Assembly: GCA_963281255.1 (NCBI GenBank)
Contig: OY725492.1
Span: forward strand, 1,426,001-1,490,000
Length of the DNA: 64,000 nt
Source of the DNA: Aphrocallistes beatrix
Lineage: Eukaryota; Porifera; Hexactinellida; Sceptrulophora; Aphrocallistidae
Direction: 5' to 3'
This document shows positions 33,788 to 44,517 of this stretch, piece by piece; within the stretch, counting starts at the first letter, position 1; each line of letters starts with the position of its first letter. Made by a program: the position numbers and the translations under genes. The notes beneath the pieces were generated by a model, which was not told the origin of the DNA, did no database searches, and worked only from the letters and a program-made list of their open reading frames with translations.

Positions 33788-34712
33788 GTAAGATATATAC
33801 ATATGGAAACATAGTTCAAATAGTTTTGTTTTGAATATGTATCAAAAGTTTAGAACATAGCTACGATTTGAATTATCTCCGGAGATGCTACTGTGTATAA
33901 TAGATTAGCATCTATCCATCAGTGTCGGCGCTAGCGCGTTGCCCATTGGGAGCTGAGAGGGGCTTTTCATTAATCCAGTGAGACACATGTCATCCAAACA
34001 AATGTTGAGTATATAGTTATAGCATTAAAAGTATCAAGTTACTTAGGTCAAGAGCTCAGCCAGTCACCCCGGCCGGAACTGCAGCAACCTAAAACGATAA
34101 ATGTACAGGTCTTGACGGCCTCCCGACAGGCCCTGGCAAATCCCGTGATCACATATCTGTTTTCAAAATCTAGTTATAACGGTGCTTCTTTAAAATTGTT
34201 CATTGAATTTCTTAGTGGATTATCTTTCGATTTGATCATTGTTTTGTTTTGATCATTAATTTATTGTGATCATTGCACTCGATTTAAAATGTCCAGTTTT
34301 GGTATTTATACAAATTTGCTATTTCTGAATGGAATATTGCTTGAAAATTGTTTCGGAATAAAGCTTTTGGAAATCGTAAATTCATTAAGTAAACTAATCA
34401 CCCTTTAGAGGTTTTCTTTGACGTAGCACCCTTTCGAAGCTTTCTTTGATTTAAAATGACCACTTGACTGAATAGCTTTGATTCAATTTTTACAAAATTC
34501 ACAGCCTCGAATCCTTGTATGACAGTATAAAGAATATTGAGTCAAATGGGTATTTTAGGTGCTTGAGGGTTTTGATGGAAAACTACAAACTTCAACATCA
34601 TTCCCTTCCAAAAGTAGGCGTTTTAGCATTTTTTCCAATTTGACCTCTACACCTTAATTTAACCTTATTATTAGTGTTATATTCACATCTGCATATATCT
34701 ATATATTTCTAG
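33788..34712 (+). other. Intron 15, no gene
   Basis: A GC-richer patch at 33910-34140 may be a decayed MITE, but I could not pair its ends. The rest is AT-rich with nothing recognised. Confidence 0.35.
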
Positions 34713-35012
34713 TTCCTTCAACTCCCCCAGTTAACTTCACAGTTTATTCTCTAAACAGTACTGCGATACAGGCAGAATGGAATGTTCCTGAATTGATTGA
34801 TCAAAATGGAGTTTTAACAAGTTACCAAGTTAGATATAATGGATCAGTGTTGGATACAGCTGAGAGACTTTTGAATCTAAGTATTAACACATCGTTTGTA
34901 ATTCTGACTGAACTTCTACCAAATGTTTATTACTGTATAATGATTCGAGTTGAAAACGGAGCAGGATTCAGTGACTTTACTTCTCCAAATTGTGCACGCA
35001 CTTATGAAGCAA
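34713..35012 (+). CDS. FN3 exon 16 (lineage A)
   Basis: This 300-bp exon reads SVLDTAERLLNLSINTSF, ILTELLPNVYYC and FSDFTSPNCARTYEA. LTELL links it to exon 4, and FTSPNC to exon 5 (FTSPSC). The donor is standard. Confidence 0.9.
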
Positions 35013-35574
35013 GTAAGATTTATGCATAAGAGATACAACGACTTGAATTAATTAGATGCTACAAGATTTAATAGATTTGCACATGTTCCTACAATTTTCG
35101 ATTTATATCATTTATAGATTGTCATATTCAATTGCATATTCATCACTTCATTATTACAGTGCACTACCAGCACACAACCACAAGTTTACTATTGACTGCA
35201 CAACTAGTTTTAAAGTATGGAATTGGGATCTACATAGTCAAATGCTTTGTGTCCTCTTCCTTACTCCACTAAAGAAGTAGGAACCTTGACTCTCCAATGT
35301 CGTCGTATCACACGATTTAAAACAAATATTACGCTTTCTCCACAAAACATTCAATTTACCACGATTTATATAGCAATACCAACAAGTTTAATTTTTTTTG
35401 CGTACTACGTACTTCGTGTGCAACAGCTTAGAATATGCCAGAGTGGCAGTTTCCAACCCTTTTTCTTAGAATGCCAGAAATGTGAATTTCCCGATGTATT
35501 CCGATATTCGCATTTCATTTTCCTTCGAGTCGCTTCCTGGAGTTGTAATATCGGTCTGTCGACCGACATTTTTA

Positions 35575-35692
35575 AGTTCTCACTTGTCCGAATCGTAACT
35601 TGGAATATTGTCACTTGTCCGAATCGTAACTTGGAATATTGTCACTTGTCCGAATCGATTCTTGGAATATTGTCACTTGAAATTAAATGCCA
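35575..35692. repeat. 31-bp tandem repeat, three copies and a partial
   Basis: The unit contains ACTTGTCCGAATCG and TTGGAATATTGT. It lies in intron 16 (35013-36244), which otherwise shows no recognisable element. It creates the long but meaningless open frame there. Confidence 0.75.
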
Positions 35693-36244
35693 ATTTTACA
35701 CTCAATTGGACAATATTTCGAACTTGAAAAGCTCCCTTTCACACTTTTCTGATATACATTGTTTATCGTTTCCAAAATGTTAAAATAGTGATTCGGACTA
35801 ATGACAACTTAGAAATTCAGACAAATGCTGCGTCCCCGCTGACATTATCATGATAACATGATGATTTGTCATTGAAAATTCGAAATTCGACAGTTTTCAC
35901 TGTAATACGTAGCTTGAAACTACTAAACCGTTTTCAAATTTCAATCCGTTCTGACTTCTCAGCACAGACCTATTGGCTTTTAAAAAATTGTGTTGCGTAA
36001 ACATTTTCTGAAATATTCAAAACCTGATATTTCACGAATAAGAAGACACATGTTAAATCATGTTAGATTGCACAGCTTTGTATTCATAACTACTTGTACA
36101 CACATGTAATAATATAAATTTTAAAACATTATTAAAAAAGTATATTAGCATACGTACATAGCCAACATTTTGACAAAGATTCATGTGTTTTTTATGTAAA
36201 ACCAATTTAGAGGGTTATATTCACTTACATACATCTATTTCTAG

Positions 36245-36544
36245 TTCCTTCGAGTCCTCCAGATAATTTGACATTATATTCATTCAACAGTACTGCAATA
36301 CAGGCAGAATGGAATGCTCCAGAATTGATCCATCAAAATGGAGTTTTGACAAGTTACCAAGTTAGCTATAATGGCTCAGAGTTGGAATTAGCTGATATAG
36401 TTTTGAATCTAAGTATTAACACGATGTCTGTAATTCTGACTGGACTCCTACCAGATACTTATTATTGTGTAATAATTCGAGTTGAAAATGGAGCAGGATT
36501 CAGTGAATTTAGTTCTTCAATTTGTGCACGCACTCACGAAGCAA
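36245..36544 (+). CDS. FN3 exon 17 (lineage A)
   Basis: This 300-bp exon reads PSSPPDNLTLYSFNSTA, SELELADIVLNLSINTM and LPDTYYCVIIRVENGAG. The opening PSSPP and YSFNST wording is shared with exon 12. SSSIC replaces SSPNC around the second recurrent Cys. Confidence 0.9.
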
Positions 36545-36817
36545 GTAAGATTTAAGGATATTGAAATATATTCTTACTTATCATAATTATATTCTACTCT
36601 ACATTTAAATTCGACGTTTGTAACATTGCATCTCTCAATAAGATTCAGAGAACTCATAAAGAACAATCATAAGCAAAAATAATATTACTATACTAACATT
36701 AGGAATGTATTATTGGTAATTTCCCATTGAATCCATGTTATTCCACTATTCCGAACGTTTTTTTCGATGATTGATAGAGCTGTTCGGATTAACGAGGATG
36801 TCTTTCATTATTATATA

Positions 36818-37279
36818 CACTGCCTGTACAAAAGTATTCGTACCCCCAAAAATTTACCATAAAAATAGTTATAATACTAAGTTATTTAGCGAGTCAGGGA
36901 GCATTTAATTTGTAAGAGATACCTTTTATTTAACTTCAAATTCGAATTCTCCATATTCGAATTACTCATTTTATAATCTTTCCACTGGATTAATCTTCCA
37001 CAAGGTTAAATATTTTCAAACTGTGCCACCCCGTACCGCTAATGCCATCATATACTGTACTATGGTGATAACTCGTGATGTGTACCATAGGGTAGCAAAT
37101 GCCGAAAATACTAAATCTTGAAGGAGAGTAATTAAGTTGACAGCTTATAAAGTGAGTAATTTGAATGTGAAAGAAACGAATTTTAAGCCAGATTTAGTGT
37201 ATCTGTTACTTATTAGATGTTAAGACTTCACAATTTGATTAGTATTATCACAATTTGGAATACTTTTGTCCAGGGAGTG
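36818..37279. mobile_element. Tc1/mariner-type MITE, 462 bp
   Basis: The ends CACTGCCTGTACAAAAGTA and complement of CACTCCCTGGACAAAAGTA are flanked by TA. The inside is AT-rich with partial pairing only. Confidence 0.75.
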
Positions 37280-37596
37280 TATAGTAAATCAGCACTCACT
37301 CTTTCAATTATAAATTTATGGCAAAACAAATTTTTGCTCTTTTCCACACGAATTTACATCTATGGAGTATGTACATTCTCAACGTCCCGATCCCCTTCAT
37401 TAGTAGAGATTCACTGTATACTAAATAATCTTGGTTACGCAGTATTTTGTGATTCCACTTTACTTCCGATTTAACCTTCTCAGCAAAATCTAATTCCACT
37501 TTATATCAGGCTAGATTCGTTAGATGATACTAACTTCATTTTAAATTCTAATTCAGTCGGACATTGAATTTTTGAAAATATGTATGCGTTATGCTT

Positions 37597-37924
37597 ACTA
37601 GTAAAATTCAATTAATGTTTGTATATATATATATATATAATCGACTCATCATGGGATTATGACGTCATTGTCACCTTTTTATAATTAAATTTCAGTTTTT
37701 CGACCATAACTCAGCCATTTTAGGTGATAGAAGGCTGAAATTTTAATAGAATGTGTATTATAATATTCTTCACATGTGATACACATATAATCAAAAAATG
37801 ATGACTCATCACTCTGTTGTGACGCCATCATTACGCATCAAATTTTAAAAATTGACAAATTTGGTGTTTTCGTGCGATATCGATTATAACAATAGGACAG
37901 ACGTATTTAGAGAGGTTATCTCCG
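37597..37924 (+). mobile_element. Helitron-like family 1, copy m (3' end missing)
   Basis: A slightly altered 5' end (CTTACTAGTAAAATTC) and TA run are followed by the conserved body to GGTTATCTCCGG. The hairpin cluster is gone. Confidence 0.55.
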
Positions 37925-38317
37925 GTACCGTTTGCTCAAAAGTGGAGTGAAGTTGCGTTTACACAGACTTTGCAAATTCTAAGATGCTCCCGGCGTTTCA
38001 TTTGATTGCTAAACAATAGTAGCTCCGATTCGCCCTGCCACTAAATCTAAAATTGTATAAATGCGTGAGGTGAATCAGACTCCCAGTCAGAACTAAAGTT
38101 TATAAAAGTTTATAGATTTATATACCCCCCGAATCCATGCTAATATGTTCTCAGGGGGTTCACAATCTGGGTGAGGTACTAAACCTACTGATAGTTGCTG
38201 AGTATGCAGCATGTGTGTGTGTATAAGATTGCGTGTTTACTGAGAAAAACTCGGCTATCAGTAGGCAAGAAAGATAGCACCTAACTTTGCCTTTAGCAAG
38301 ATGACATCCTTAGTGCT

Positions 38318-38968
38318 GTTGCGTGGTATTCTGAGGCACCGTGGTATTTTGAGGCACTAGTCAAATTAACCATGGATATTCAACTTGCGTGGTATTCTGA
38401 GGTACCGTGGTATTCTGAGGCAACACCAACCTGTGATCATGATGCGATCATTTACATAGTTCTAATTTAGACAATGACTTTCCATTTGAGTAGTGATACT
38501 TGTATGTTTTCCCTTGCTCTAAATAGTGTATTGTGCTTCATGCCCTTGAATGCTTATTAAATAATATGTTTATTCGTCTCATTATTCAGGACATACAATA
38601 CAAATAGAAAAACATCTGTGAGTACTGTTGCGTGGTATTCTGAGATTTTGTTTCGCTTACTCAAATGGCCTTGTGGTTCAATCGGTTTCATCGTAACCTG
38701 ATAACCACCGCCACCAAATTGTGGAACATGACACAATTTGATGGCACGCGACACAATTTACTATGGTAGAACCCCATATGGACCATGGATAAAGTATATG
38801 TTTCATTCATGGTCCATATGGGGTTCTACCATAGTAAATTGTGTCGCGTGCCATCAAATTGTGTCATGTTCCACAATTTGGTGGCGGTGGTTATCAGGTT
38901 ACGATGAAACCGATTGAACCACAAGGCCATTTGAGTAAGCGAAACAAAATCTCAGAATACCACGCAAC
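38318..38968. mobile_element. Unclassified insertion with 18-bp ends and 6-bp duplication
   Basis: The 651-bp insertion begins GTTGCGTGGTATTCTGAG and ends with its exact complement. AGTGCT flanks both sides, once in the empty copy at 47 kb. The left half repeats GTGGTATTCTGAGG several times; the right half is a perfect palindrome. A 6-bp duplication is found in Dada and in some integrase-type elements. I cannot assign a family. Confidence 0.7.
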
Positions 38969-38971
38969 AGT
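38624..38971. repeat. Perfect palindrome, two 164-bp arms and a 20-bp loop
   Basis: Arms 38624-38787 and 38808-38971 are complementary over all positions I compared, around a 20-bp centre. It forms the right half of the 38318-38968 insertion. Such symmetry implies great youth, ongoing correction, or an assembly artefact. Confidence 0.85.
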
Positions 38972-39028
38972 GCTTTCAGCTCACTAAGGTTCTGCAAGAG
39001 TCAAATTGTGTGGTTCTTTAGCGAAATT

Positions 39029-39150
39029 TAACCTTACTATAGAATGCTCAGCATTTATATGGCTTCGCACATTTATGGTTTTACTTGCATATAAAATGGC
39101 TGGGAGACATCCGCGATATCGGGGACACTGTGTCCCTAGTGGGCATTAAA
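39029..39150. mobile_element. TTAA MITE, second copy (decayed)
   Basis: It shares ATTTATATGGCTTCGCAC and GGCTGGGAGACATCCGCGAT with 19355-19466. The left TTAA is present; the right end has diverged. Confidence 0.5.
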
Positions 39151-39333
39151 CAGACAAGTGCTAGTATTAAAACTATAGAATTTATAAAATTACAAATTGC
39201 AAAATTGAAAAGTTCATCCCGTTGTTGCTAAAAAGTTAAATAAGAAACGATCGAATGCTACTATAATCGTACTATCTTAAAAATCTATTAAAGTGTTGTA
39301 TTTTCCATATTACATATGTGCATCTATTTCTAG

Positions 39334-39633
39334 TTCCTTCAACACCTCCAGGTAACTTCACAGTATATTCCTTAAACAGCACTGCGATACAGACAGAATG
39401 GGATGCTCCTGAATTGATAAATCAAAATGAACTTTTAACAAGATACCAAATTAAATATAATGGATTGATATTAGATACAGCTGAAAGATTTTTGGATCGA
39501 GATATCAACACATTTGCTGCTATTCTCACTGGACTTCTACCAAACATTATTTACTGTGTGGTGATTCGGGTTGAAAACAGAGCAGGGTTCAGTGAATTTA
39601 GTTCTCCAAGTTGTGCACGTACTCACGAAGCAA
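39334..39633 (+). CDS. FN3 exon 18 (divergent)
   Basis: This 300-bp exon reads PSTPPGNFTVYSLNSTA, LINQNELLTRYQIKYNG, FLDRDINTFAAILTGLL and PNIIYCVVIRVENRAG. The centre fits neither lineage cleanly. The TRYQ wording is shared with exon 2. Both recurrent Cys are kept. Confidence 0.88.
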
Positions 39634-39675
39634 GTAAGATTTATGCATAATGAGTCATATATATAAATCTAAATA

Positions 39676-40634
39676 CAGTCAAACCTGTCCATAGTGAACA
39701 CATTTAGTAAATACCCTCGGGACCGGATTTATGTTCATTATATCGAGATGTTCCATTGAAATAGTATAAGAGCGAAATTTTACTGTGCTGTATTAAATGT
39801 GTGATTATTTATATATCCAATTTCAATTCAATATTTTGCTTTAAATCAATTTTATTTAAATAATCAGTTATGTTCTTTCACAAATAATATTAACTCAGAT
39901 TGCAGTTTTAGCTTTCATTACACAGTTCCAAACATCTGGCTTTCGTAATTAATGAATGCCTTGATATTTTAAGATTTTTCCTTTTAAGTGGCATATTCTC
40001 GCACGTACGTAGTGATGAATAAACTAAACTGAATTGATAGAGTAACTTGAAACTAGTATCCGCAGTAGATGTTGAAATTGCGATAATTATGTCTGGTTTG
40101 AGATGCTCCCGTCGATGATATTCCACATAGGGGCGTACTAGACATTTCTCAGGAGGGGGACGGACCTTGGAAGAGGTAGGCTTTAAAAATATATTATTTA
40201 GGTGGACATAAAGCGAGCGCTCTTAGGGGGGATCTGGGTGGAGTTTGCCCCCAAGGAAACTTTGTATGTCGTATATGTTCACATTTGGATCTAAATCTAC
40301 TTTTTTGTCCCAAAAAGCAATTCTTTTCACTAAATTTATCCTTTATTTGGAGATAAATATACATCGTATAACAGTCATTCTTAACGTTCTAACTTAGACT
40401 TTACAACCTATCATGACCTAAGAGAATCTAAGAGATATATTCGCATCTGCTCTTTTTGCATCACCCATCTCTGCTCCAGACACAAATCACTCCGCATTTC
40501 CCGATTCTTCCCTCCCCCTTCCTACGCCCCTGATTTCACTCAAATTTTATTGGATATAGTGATATATTGGTTAAAGTGATAATTTGGTCAAAAATTCTCC
40601 TCTCCCGGCATTATCACTATATCCAAGATCTACT
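39676..40634. mobile_element. pogo-like element with nested hAT MITE
   Basis: The left end CAGTCAAACCTGTCCATAG follows TA. A diverged inverted counterpart lies near 40610-40634 (complement of CTTGGATATAGTGATAAT). Borders on the right are approximate. A hAT MITE is inserted at 40128-40532. No convincing transposase was found. Confidence 0.5.
40128..40532. mobile_element. hAT MITE, 405 bp
   Basis: The ends TAGGGGCGTACTAG and the complement of CAGGGGCGTAGGAAG are flanked by ATTCCACA and ATTTCACT, an 8-bp duplication with two changes. Confidence 0.6.
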
Positions 40635-40639
40635 ATATA

Positions 40640-41360
40640 TACCAATCGATTCCTAACGTACTAGTAGTCTATGGCATTTATTTTTTCATGCTTTTCATAC
40701 GAACAACACCGATTATTAAGTATTCAGAAACCTGACCCATGTTGACTACTTAAAAATTCATTCTAATTGTGATACATATGCAATGTTAAAATAAGGTACT
40801 CACTATTCACAGTATAGAGATGTTCATTGAAGAGAGGTTCTTGAATATTGTTAGATAGAGAAACATTTGAAACCGGAAATAGTTTGAAGGTTTTTATAAT
40901 AAGAGGTACTGTTCAATATCAGATGTTTGACTATATTAAAATATGCTGCTGTATAAAATAGAATAGCACCTATTCCTACCATTTTTGATTGGTTGCAGAA
41001 CCTCCTAAGCGATTCAATTTTTGGCTATCTTTGGTCTTTTCCAAACGAATTTACTCTATGCCTGTCGGAGTAGGTTTATTAACGCCATTCCGATATCCTT
41101 CTCCATTGTATTGTAAGTCATCTTGGTTGGCAGCATTTTGTGATTTAATTATTTTACTTTTCAAAGGAATAATTCCATTTTAATATCAAAGTTTTAAAAC
41201 ATATCAGACATTGTCTCGTTAATGTAGTTGTTATTCAAATTTGAGCATGTTATGATGAGCTATTGGAGAAATATTCTATAGTAATCTTACCTCGCTATTA
41301 ATGATACTATTTAAAAGACAATTTAGAGTGTCATATTCACATATATACATCTCTTTCTAG
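40640..41360 (+). other. Intron 18, part paralogous to intron 19
   Basis: 40930-41240 resembles intron 11, and 41150-41360 is nearly identical to 41950-42170 before exon 20. No gene was seen. Confidence 0.55.
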
Positions 41361-41660
41361 TTCCTTCAACTCCTCCAGTCAATTTCATAGTTTATTCTTT
41401 AAGCAGCACTGCGATACAGGCAGAATGGAATGCTCCTGAATTGATTGATCAAAATGGAGATTTAACAAGTTACCAAGTTAAATATCATGGATCAGTGTTG
41501 GATACAGCTGAAAGAGTTTTAGATATAAATATTAACAAATTGTCCGAAACTCTCACTGGACTTCGACCAAATATTAATTATTGTGTAATGATTCGGGTTG
41601 GAAACGGAGCAGGATTCAGTGAATTTAGTCCTCCAAACTGTGCACGTACTCACGAAGCAA
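41361..41660 (+). CDS. FN3 exon 19 (lineage B)
   Basis: This 300-bp exon reads IDQNGDLTSYQVKYHG, VLDININKLSETLTGLR and PNINYCVMIRVGNGAG. The whole 810-bp unit from here to exon 20, intron included, is repeated next door with few differences, so this is one of the youngest duplications in the array. Confidence 0.9.
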
Positions 41661-43004
41661 GTAAGATTTATGCATAATGAGACACATTAAAAATTTATAA
41701 CATAATGGTTTGAAATTTTTCAAGATGCTCCTGCATATTTTAGATTAGCATATAGCCCTATCATTTTCGATTTGTAGTAAACATCTTCAGTGGGGAAATT
41801 TTAGAGCATCTTTGCTACTATTCCATACGAATTTGCCTTTTCAAACGTGTAATGCATGTCGGAGTAGGTTTGTTAACGCCGTTCCGATATCCCTGATTTA
41901 TATAGAGGTTCCACTATATGGTAAGTTATCTTGGTTGGGAGCATTTTGTGATTTAATTCTTTTACTTTTCAAAGGAATAATACCATTTTAATATTAAAGT
42001 TTTACAACATATCAGACATTGTCTCTTTAATGTAGTTGTTATTCAAATTTGAGCATGTTATAATAAGCTATTGGAGAAATATTCTATAATAATCTTACCT
42101 TACTATTAATATAATACTATTTAAAAAACAATTTAGCGTGTCATATTCACCTACATACATTTCTTTCTAGTTCCCTCAACTCCTCCAGTTAACTTGACAG
42201 TTTATTCTTTAAACAGCACTGCGATACAGGCAGAATGGAATGTTCCTGAATTGATAAATCAAAATGGAGATTTAACAAGCTACCAAGTTAAATATTATGG
42301 ATCAGTGTTGGATACAACTGAAAGAGTTTTGAATATAAATATTAACAAATTGTCTGAAACTCTCACTGAACTTCTACCAAATGTTTATTACTGTGTAATG
42401 ATTCGGGTTGAAAACGGAGCAGGATTCAGTGAATTTAGTCCTCCAAATTATGCACGCACTCACGAAGCAAGTAAGATTTATGCATAATGAGACATTTATG
42501 TATGTATATACTTGTATACATATCAAAAGTTTATAAGATAATGGTTTGAAGTTTTTTGAATATACTGTTGTATATTTTAGATTAGCATTTATCCCTATAA
42601 TTTTCGATTTGTAATGAACATCTTAATTGGGGAAATTTTGTACCATTTTTGCAATTATTCCACACAAATTTTCCTCCATAACCGTGTAATAGCAGAGAAG
42701 GATTATTTTCGCTTTCCATATCACCTTCATTTATACAAGTTCCTGTTCTTAATTTCATTCCCATAGAAAAGTCCATTTGCCGAAGTCAATGAACAATATT
42801 ACGATATAAGAGAACATTTCAAAATCTTCGCTCCTATAACACGATTATCCTTAAAATCATTGGCCTAAAGGAGCGTCTTGGATTCCTAGAAAATTCCATG
42901 ATTCTAGTACCCATTATTAGCCATGCTATATTATTAATGCACGTAGTACTAGCTCAATAACCTTTTATAATGTATAATATTCACCTATAAACATTTATAT
43001 CTAG
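41661..43004 (+). other. Introns 19 and 20 around exon 20
   Basis: After the donors of exons 19 and 20 the introns stay similar for about 200 bp (TAGATTAGCAT, ATTTTCGATTTGTA). They show no mobile element. Confidence 0.5.
42171..42470 (+). CDS. FN3 exon 20 (lineage B, lacks one Cys)
   Basis: This 300-bp exon reads YYGSVLDTTERVLNIN, INKLSETLTELLPNVYYC and SPPNYARTHEA. Tyr replaces the second recurrent Cys (PNY for PNC), a single base change from TGT to TAT. If these Cys form a disulfide within the domain, the first Cys here is left unpaired. Confidence 0.9.
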
Positions 43005-43304
43005 TTCCTTCAACTCCTCCAGTTAACTTGACAGTTTATTCTTTAAACAGCACTGCGATACAGGCAGAATGGAATGCTCCTGAATTGATTGATCAAAATG
43101 GAGATTTAACAAGTTACCAAGTTAAATATTATGGAGTAGTGTTGGATACAGCTGAAAGAGTTTTGAATATAAATATTAACAAATTGTCTGAAACTCTCAC
43201 TGGACTTCGACCAAATATTAATTATTGTGTAATGATTCGGGTTGAAAACGGAGCAGGATTCAGTGAATTTAGTTTTCCAAATTGTGCACGCACTCAGGAA
43301 GCAA
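43005..43304 (+). CDS. FN3 exon 21 (lineage B, last of the array)
   Basis: This is the last FN3 exon, 300 bp, reading KYYGVVLDTAERVLNIN, INKLSETLTGLRPNINYC and SFPNCARTQEA. TGLRPNINYC is shared with exon 19. Only 77 bp of intron separates it from the next exon, which begins a different domain. Confidence 0.9.
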
Positions 43305-43381
43305 GTAAGATTTATGCAATCTGAATATGTAACCAAGATATATAAGCATATGGTATAATACTCTTATTAATCCACTCTTAG

Positions 43382-43672
43382 ATCCAGGCCAAGTTTCTCA
43401 GTGTTCATTAACGCAGTTTCAACTGAGTCCTAGCACATGCGAACTTAACATTACGTTCTCATTGGAGACTCCACAAGCTGGAACAGGAATGTGTGAATAT
43501 GACTTACTGTTCAATGGAACAGTCATACACACCATAGACAGTTCGCCGACACGCAGTACTTTCTCCTACTTCAGTTCGCTCTCACCAAAAGATGACTTCA
43601 CTTTCTCTCTCTCACCTAGTGAAGGCTGTCTTAATCAATCTTTATACATTTGTTATCAGGACACTTTGCCAT
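43382..43672 (+). CDS. Stalk exon 22, unrecognised Cys-containing domain
   Basis: This exon begins after acceptor ACTCTTAG in the phase left by exon 21. It encodes about 96 residues with five Cys (SQC, TCEL, GMCEY, EGC, YIC), sequons NIT and NGT, and LNITFSLETP near the start. I do not recognise the domain, and it lacks the FN3 Trp motif. The only donor that keeps frame with exon 23 is GCAAGT at 43673, giving a GC-AG intron. A GT four bases further on would throw the next exon out of frame. Confidence 0.72.
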
Positions 43673-43844
43673 GCAAGTTGACATAATTTAAAAAAATAGT
43701 ATTTAATTAATAATTTAACTTTGCTTTTGTGTAAATATTCTTGTTATTACTCATAATACCTCATCTAACACCATGACAATTACGCACAATCAATTTGAAC
43801 AAGATGCGGCTTATATATATATATTATGTTTTTGTATTTTATAG

Positions 43845-43915
43845 CTTATGACTTTGTCAAAGGATCACTCAATATCACATTCTCGCAAGAATCAAACACC
43901 TTTATTTATTCCTGG
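43845..43915 (+). CDS. Stalk exon 23, small
   Basis: This 71-bp exon lies between acceptor ATTTTATAG and donor CTGG|GTGAGT. Read in the phase left by exon 22 it gives SYDFVKGSLNITFSQESN then TFIYSW, with sequon NIT. It ends in phase 0. The coding case rests on frame continuity, good splice signals and a glycosylated, extracellular-like composition. It is too short to assign to a family. Confidence 0.62.
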
Positions 43916-44517
43916 GTGAGTTAACTCTTCTTCTTTGATAGATTCTAATGAGATAAACTACTCTATCTAAATGGTGAAGCATGAGCTACTTTAGATAATG
44001 ACCGGAAATTCCATTTTTTGAACCATGGATAAGTTAGAAGTGCATCGAGACAAATGCAAAATTGACTCTGATATCCAATCTTGTAAGAAAGATAGCTCTC
44101 AAGACTGTACGCGTATAAGCAACCTATAGAAACATCATATCAAAGTACACACATTAAATCCGAGAATTATTTCGCGATTTTACAAGTAGCTATTTTTACT
44201 ATATCTTGAAGACTAGTAGCTAGACATTCAATTTTGATTTTATTTGATAGGTAATCGGTGACTTTCTTATTAGCTCAATGTATATTTAACCAAGTGAGCA
44301 GGCTCTATGAGAAGGGGGCCAGCAGGGCCATTTGGCCCGGGCCTCCAGCTCCAAGGGGGCCTCCTCAACCTCCAAGGTATCAAAAAAATAGACAGTGTTC
44401 ATGATAATAATTAACTATATATTATATTTTACAATATTTGGATTATGTAGTGTTCTTGTTAACCCATAACAGTAACTGCATTTTAAACATTTAGTGAAAA
44501 CCCAGTCGATTTGATTA
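43916..44517 (+). other. Start of intron 23, no gene
   Basis: 44150-44290 is a decayed piece of the large palindromic MITE. A GGCCCGGGCCTCC patch near 44320-44380 may be a broken element end. Confidence 0.4.

Larger units (their letters stand above)
38095..39002 (-). repeat. Inverted copy of the 47.7-48.0 kb repeat, split by an insertion
   Basis: Sequence from about 38095 to 38317 and 38969 to 39002 matches the complement of 47747-48030 (for example CAGTAGGCAAGAAAGAT and GGTTCTGCAAGAG). The comparison shows that 38318-38968 is an insertion, because the 47-kb copy is uninterrupted there. Confidence 0.72.

Noticed and set aside
35247-35783. 178-codon open frame on the plus strand
   Set aside because: It overlaps the 31-bp tandem repeat, has no domain likeness and no fitting splice phase.
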